64,000 nt of DNA from Galbitalea sp. SE-J8 (GTDB lineage Bacteria > Actinomycetota > Actinomycetes > Actinomycetales > Microbacteriaceae). Both the position numbers and the translations under genes were made by a program. The notes below the pieces were generated by a model. It saw only the letters and a list, made by a program, of their open reading frames with translations. It did no database searches and was not told the DNA's origin. The stretch is from contig NZ_JAUASV010000004.1 of NCBI RefSeq assembly GCF_030345695.1, forward strand, positions 62,001 to 126,000, in the 5' to 3' direction. Shown here in pieces: positions 60,782 through 64,000 of the stretch (within the stretch, counting starts at the first letter, position 1; every line of letters starts with the position of its first letter).

Positions 60782-62062
60782 ATGACGTCTGAGTGGGTGC
60801 GGCCGGCTCCCGACCGGCAGGGTGCGCGACGGGATGCGATCATCGCCGTCGCGCTCGGCGTCGGCATGGGCGTGCTCGCGCTGCTCTACGCGCGCATGGG
60901 CCTCTACCCCGATCCGGCGCCGGTGTGGGTGTCGGCGATCGTGATCGCCGCGCACACGCTGCCGCTCGCGCTGCGCCGCCGCTTCCCGGCCACGGTCGCC
61001 GTCGTCATCTCGCTCGCGTTCTTCGCGGCCCAGCGCCTGCACGTGCCGGAGCTGCTCGTGACGAACATCGCGCTGTTCCTGGCGCTCTACACGCTCGGCG
61101 CGTGGGGTCGCGATCGCCGCCGCGCGCTCGTCGTGCGCGCTCTCATCATCGTCGCCATGTTCGTGTGGATCGTCGTCGAGCTGCTCGTGTCGTTCAGCGA
61201 TCCGAGCTACGGCTCGGGCCTGTCCCGCGGCGGCGTGTTCAGCCAGTACGCGGCGCTCGCGATCGTGCAGTTCCTCACCAACGCGCTGTACTTCGGCGCC
61301 GCCTACGTCTTCGGTGAGTCGTCGTGGCGCGCGGCCCGGGGCCGCGAGGAGCTCGAGGCCCGCACGGTCCAGCTCGCGGCCGAGCGCGAGCGCGCCGGAC
61401 GCCAGGCCGTCGCCCTCGACCGGGTGCGCATCGCGCGGGAGCTACACGACGTCGTCGCGCACCACGTCTCCGTGATGGGCGTGCAGGCCGGCGCCGCGCG
61501 GCGCGTGCTCGACACGGATCCCGAGCAGGCACGCGCCTCGCTCGCCGCGATCGAGTCGAGCGCCCGATCGGCCGTCGACGAGCTGCACCGCCTGCTCGGC
61601 ACGCTGCGCGCGGACGACGGCGCGACGGATGCGGCGGCACCGAACGCCGGCTCGTCGACGCTCGGCATCGCCCAGCTGTGCGAGCTCGTGGAGGCGTCGA
61701 GCGATGCGGGCGTGCCGACCACGCTCGCGACGGTCGGCGCCCCGCGGGTGCTGACCCCCGTAGCCGGTTACGCGCTGTACCGCGTGGCGCAGGAGGCGCT
61801 CACGAACACGCGCAAGCACGGCGGGGCGGGCGTGACGGCGGATGTGCGCATCCGCTTCCTTCCGAGCGGCGTCGAGCTCGAGGTGGCCGACACCGGTCGC
61901 GGCACCGCGCCGCACGACCCCGCCGGCCTCGGCCTCCTCGGCATGCGCGAGCGGGTCGCCGCCGCGGGCGGCGCCCTGCACACCGGGTTCCGCACGCGCG
62001 GCGGGTTCGTCGTGCGTGCCACGATCCCGGAGTCCGCCGGCACCCCGGAGTCACGGCGATGA
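60782..62062 (+). CDS. Two-component sensor histidine kinase (NarL/LuxR-partner type)
   Basis: A 426-residue membrane kinase with about five spans in the first 180 residues and almost no extracellular domain, so it may sense membrane state. A coiled segment leads to the HisKA_3 dimerisation domain with phospho-acceptor His222 in ARELHDVVAHHVSVMG, and the HATPase domain has ALTNTRKHGG (N box) and DTGRG, GLLGMRER (G boxes). The stop overlaps the response regulator start. With the two genes that follow it forms a sensor-regulator-exporter unit. Confidence 0.92.
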   Translation: MTSEWVRPAPDRQGARRDAIIAVALGVGMGVLALLYARMGLYPDPAPVWVSAIVIAAHTLPLALRRRFPATVAVVISLAFFAAQRLHVPELLVTNIALFLALYTLGAWGRDRRRALVVRALIIVAMFVWIVVELLVSFSDPSYGSGLSRGGVFSQYAALAIVQFLTNALYFGAAYVFGESSWRAARGREELEARTVQLAAERERAGRQAVALDRVRIARELHDVVAHHVSVMGVQAGAARRVLDTDPEQARASLAAIESSARSAVDELHRLLGTLRADDGATDAAAPNAGSSTLGIAQLCELVEASSDAGVPTTLATVGAPRVLTPVAGYALYRVAQEALTNTRKHGGAGVTADVRIRFLPSGVELEVADTGRGTAPHDPAGLGLLGMRERVAAAGGALHTGFRTRGGFVVRATIPESAGTPESRR

Positions 62063-62724
62063 CGACACGCGTGCTGCTCGCCGACGACCAGGAGCTCGTG
62101 CGCGCCGGCTTCCGCATCATCCTGAACTCCGAGCCGGGCATCGCGGTCGTCGGGGAGGCCGCCGACGGCGCGGACGCCGTGCGCCTCGCCGCCGACCTGC
62201 GTCCCGACGTGATCTGCATGGACGTGCAGATGCCCGGCACCGACGGTCTCGAGGCGACGCGCACGATCGTCGCCGCCGATCCGCGCGCGGCGGTGCTCAT
62301 GCTCACGACCTTCGATCGCGACGACTACCTGTTCGCGGCGCTCGACGCCGGGGCGAGCGGGTTCCTGCTCAAGACGGCGAGCCCCGAGGACCTCATCGCG
62401 GCCGTGCAGGTCGTCGCACGCGGCGACGCGCTGCTCTCGCCGAGGGTCACGCGACGGGTCATCGAGCGCGCCTCGGCCGACCGCGGCCACGCGCCCGCAC
62501 CCGCCGCCCGGATCGACGAGCTCACCGACCGGGAGAACGAGGTGCTGCTGCTCGTCGCCGAGGGGCTCTCCAACGCGGAGATCGCCGCGCGCCTCGTCGT
62601 CGGCGAGGCGACCGTCAAGACCCACGTCTCCAACGTGCTGCGCGGGCTGGGGCTGCGCGATCGCATCCACGCCGTCATCTACGCCTACGAGAACGGCCTC
62701 ACGACCGGCACCGCCGAGCGCTGA
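62059..62724 (+). CDS. LuxR/NarL-type response regulator
   Basis: A 221-residue regulator. The receiver domain has the acidic pair at residues 9-10, phospho-acceptor Asp55 (VICMDVQMPG) and Lys in GFLLKTASPEDL; the C-terminal LuxR helix-turn-helix is LTDRENEVLLLVAEGLSNAEIAARL followed by EATVKTHVSNVL. It starts by ATGA overlap with the kinase gene, its cognate partner, and probably activates the ABC exporter genes downstream. Confidence 0.94.
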   Translation: MTTRVLLADDQELVRAGFRIILNSEPGIAVVGEAADGADAVRLAADLRPDVICMDVQMPGTDGLEATRTIVAADPRAAVLMLTTFDRDDYLFAALDAGASGFLLKTASPEDLIAAVQVVARGDALLSPRVTRRVIERASADRGHAPAPAARIDELTDRENEVLLLVAEGLSNAEIAARLVVGEATVKTHVSNVLRGLGLRDRIHAVIYAYENGLTTGTAER

Positions 62725-62831
62725 CGGACCCAGAGCCCTGACGGACGCCGAGCGCTGACGGCGCCGCCTCCCCCGCGCGGCGGAGGCGCATGACCCGTCC
62801 GCGGGCGGAGGCGCGCGCGGCATCCGCTGCC

Positions 62832-62837
62832 TAGCGT
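62832..62837 (+). promoter_or_regulatory. -10 hexamer TAGCGT of the NatA-type ATPase gene
   Basis: Seven bases lie between it and ATG 62845. The 120-base gap after the regulator gene is otherwise featureless repeats of GCGGAGGCGC type that could hold regulator sites. Confidence 0.45.
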
Positions 62838-62844
62838 GGACGGC

Positions 62845-63729
62845 ATGCTGCGGATCGAGGGAGTGACCCGGCGCTTCGGCGACCGGACCGTGCTGGACGA
62901 CGTGTCGTTCGACGTCGGCGGCGGGCGGATGACGGGGTTCGTCGGCGGCAACGGCGCGGGCAAGACGACGGCGATGCGCATCATCCTCGGCGTGCTCGCA
63001 CCGCACGCGGGACGCGTGACGCTCGACGGCGACCCGCTCGACACCGCGCGTCGCGCGCAGTTCGGCTACATGCCGGAGGAGCGCGGCCTGTACCCCAAGA
63101 TGCGGGTGCGCGAGCAGATCGCCTACCTCGGCCGGCTGCACGGCATGCCGAAGTCCGCCGCCGAGAAGAGCGCCGACGGGCTGCTCGACCGCCTCGGCCT
63201 CGCCGAGCGACGGAACGACAAGCTCGAGGACCTCAGCCTCGGCAACCAGCAGCGCGCGCAGATCGCCGCGGCGCTCGTGCACGAGCCCGAGGTGCTCGTG
63301 CTCGACGAGCCGTTCTCCGGCCTCGACCCGATGGCCGTCGAGGTCGTGCTCGGCGTGCTGCAGGATGCCGCGAGACGCGGCGCGCCGGTGCTGTTCTCGT
63401 CGCACCAGCTCGACATCGTCGAGCGGCTCTGCGACGACCTGGTCGTGATCGGCGACGGGCGCATCCTCGCCTCCGGGTCGCGCGAGCAGCTGCGGGCCCG
63501 CTACGGCGGCTCGCGCTACGAGCTGCAGTCCGCGGGCGACGTCGGCTGGCTGCGCGCCGAGCCCGGCGTCGGGGTCGTCGAGTTCGACGGCGGCTACGCG
63601 CTGCTCGAGATCGCCGACCGCGCGACGGCGCAGCGCGTGCTGCGCCGCGCCGTCGACGACGCGCCCGTCGATCGCTTCGGCCCCGTGCTGCCCACCCTGA
63701 CCGAGATCTTCCGGGAGGTCGTGCGATGA
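62845..63729 (+). CDS. ABC exporter ATP-binding protein (NatA-like)
   Basis: A 294-residue ATPase with Walker A GGNGAGKTT (residues about 35-43), a signature LSLGNQQR in place of LSGGQ, Walker B VLVLDEPFSGLDP and a switch His in SSHQLDIVERLCD. The LSLGNQQ variant is typical of the Na+/drug exporter group. A C-terminal 70-residue extension follows. It is coupled by ATGA overlap to the permease gene and drives export of an ion, peptide or drug. Confidence 0.92.
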   Translation: MLRIEGVTRRFGDRTVLDDVSFDVGGGRMTGFVGGNGAGKTTAMRIILGVLAPHAGRVTLDGDPLDTARRAQFGYMPEERGLYPKMRVREQIAYLGRLHGMPKSAAEKSADGLLDRLGLAERRNDKLEDLSLGNQQRAQIAAALVHEPEVLVLDEPFSGLDPMAVEVVLGVLQDAARRGAPVLFSSHQLDIVERLCDDLVVIGDGRILASGSREQLRARYGGSRYELQSAGDVGWLRAEPGVGVVEFDGGYALLEIADRATAQRVLRRAVDDAPVDRFGPVLPTLTEIFREVVR

Positions 63730-64000
63730 CCACGCGATACGTTCCGCCCACGTTCTGGCCCGGGGTGCGCCTCGTCGCCGAGCGCGAGCTCTCGACGCGC
63801 CTGCGCTCGAAGTCGTTCCTCATCTCGTCCGCGATCCTGCTCGCGGCCGTGCTCGTCTCGGTCGTCGTCGGCTCGATCGCGAGCGCGAACCCGTCGCGCA
63901 CGACGCTCGCGGTCGCCGGCCCGATCACCGCGAGCATCCCGTCCGGCGCCTTCGACGTCACCGAGGTGACGGATGCCGCTGCCGCGGAGCAGCTGGTGCG
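63726..64000 (+). CDS. ABC exporter permease (NatB-like), cut by the window edge
   Basis: Only the first 91 residues are visible: a cytoplasmic start (MTTRYVPPTFWPGVRLVAER), a charged ELSTRLRSKSF segment typical of ABC-2 permeases, one membrane helix and the beginning of a large outer domain. It is the membrane partner of the ATPase just upstream. Confidence 0.85.
   Translation, partial: MTTRYVPPTFWPGVRLVAERELSTRLRSKSFLISSAILLAAVLVSVVVGSIASANPSRTTLAVAGPITASIPSGAFDVTEVTDAAAAEQLV

Overview
The window is very GC-rich, densely coded DNA from a Gram-positive actinobacterium, most likely a member of the Microbacteriaceae. I infer this from the GC-biased codon use, the many GTG starts, the DUF3073 and DUF6421 proteins (actinobacterial families), the abundance of leaderless start codons behind TANNNT hexamers, and the recurring word GGATGC/GCATCC. 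No rRNA, tRNA, CRISPR array, insertion sequence or prophage was seen.

The backbone is de novo purine synthesis: purM (15.6-16.7 kb), purF (18.5-19.9), purD and purC (23.9-26.0), purS and purQ (33.7-34.6), purL (36.1-38.4) and purA (43.5-44.8), with pyrE at 53.3-53.9. Accessory modules sit between these genes.

Region by region. 1-6.5 kb: a LacI regulator diverges from a sugar ABC importer operon that also carries an S51 peptidase-like gene and a debranching-type glucosidase. 6.6-9.0 kb: a membrane protein, a flavin monooxygenase-like protein and DUF3073. 9.1-15.6 kb: a ROK repressor, an NMT1/SsuA-type lipoprotein, an ATPase, a fused double permease and a GH13 alpha-glucosidase. 15.6-26.0 kb: purM, an XRE/MmyB-like regulator with a divergent SDR, purF, a small membrane protein, a sterol-carrier-like protein, phosphoketolase, a PIN-domain remnant and purDC. 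26.4-33.5 kb: an MFS exporter with a divergent ArsR regulator, an ABC-F ATPase, an HtaA haem protein behind a DtxR-type box, and a serine-hydrolase homologue without its nucleophile. 33.7-44.8 kb: purSQ, MscS, purL, chorismate mutase, a lipoprotein, a secreted phosphoesterase, an EamA transporter, a GNAT enzyme and purA. 44.9-48.5 kb: TetR, a Walker-A-less ABC protein and a YhgE/Pip membrane protein. 48.7-54.9 kb: an RNA methyltransferase, an orphan DNA methyltransferase, a HAD phosphatase, a septum-formation-type protein, pyrE and exonuclease III. 55.0-59.1 kb: a LacI remnant, an AEC transporter, a 0.65 kb palindromic repeat cluster, an AlkD-like protein and a GT39-like protein. 59.3-64.0 kb: DUF6421, then a histidine kinase, response regulator and NatAB-type exporter cut by the window edge.

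The most unusual signal lies between the genes. At least six inverted repeats with 16-26 bp arms and 32-78 base centres are scattered over 34 kb, some sharing arm sequences. One family (core AAATGCAGGA/TCCTGCATTT) occurs once between genes and once inside the DUF6421 coding sequence, where it spans exactly 34 codons. A second theme is initiation: about seventeen genes have a TANNNT hexamer 6-8 bases before the start codon, and three times the stop codon TAG of the preceding gene is also the start of that hexamer.
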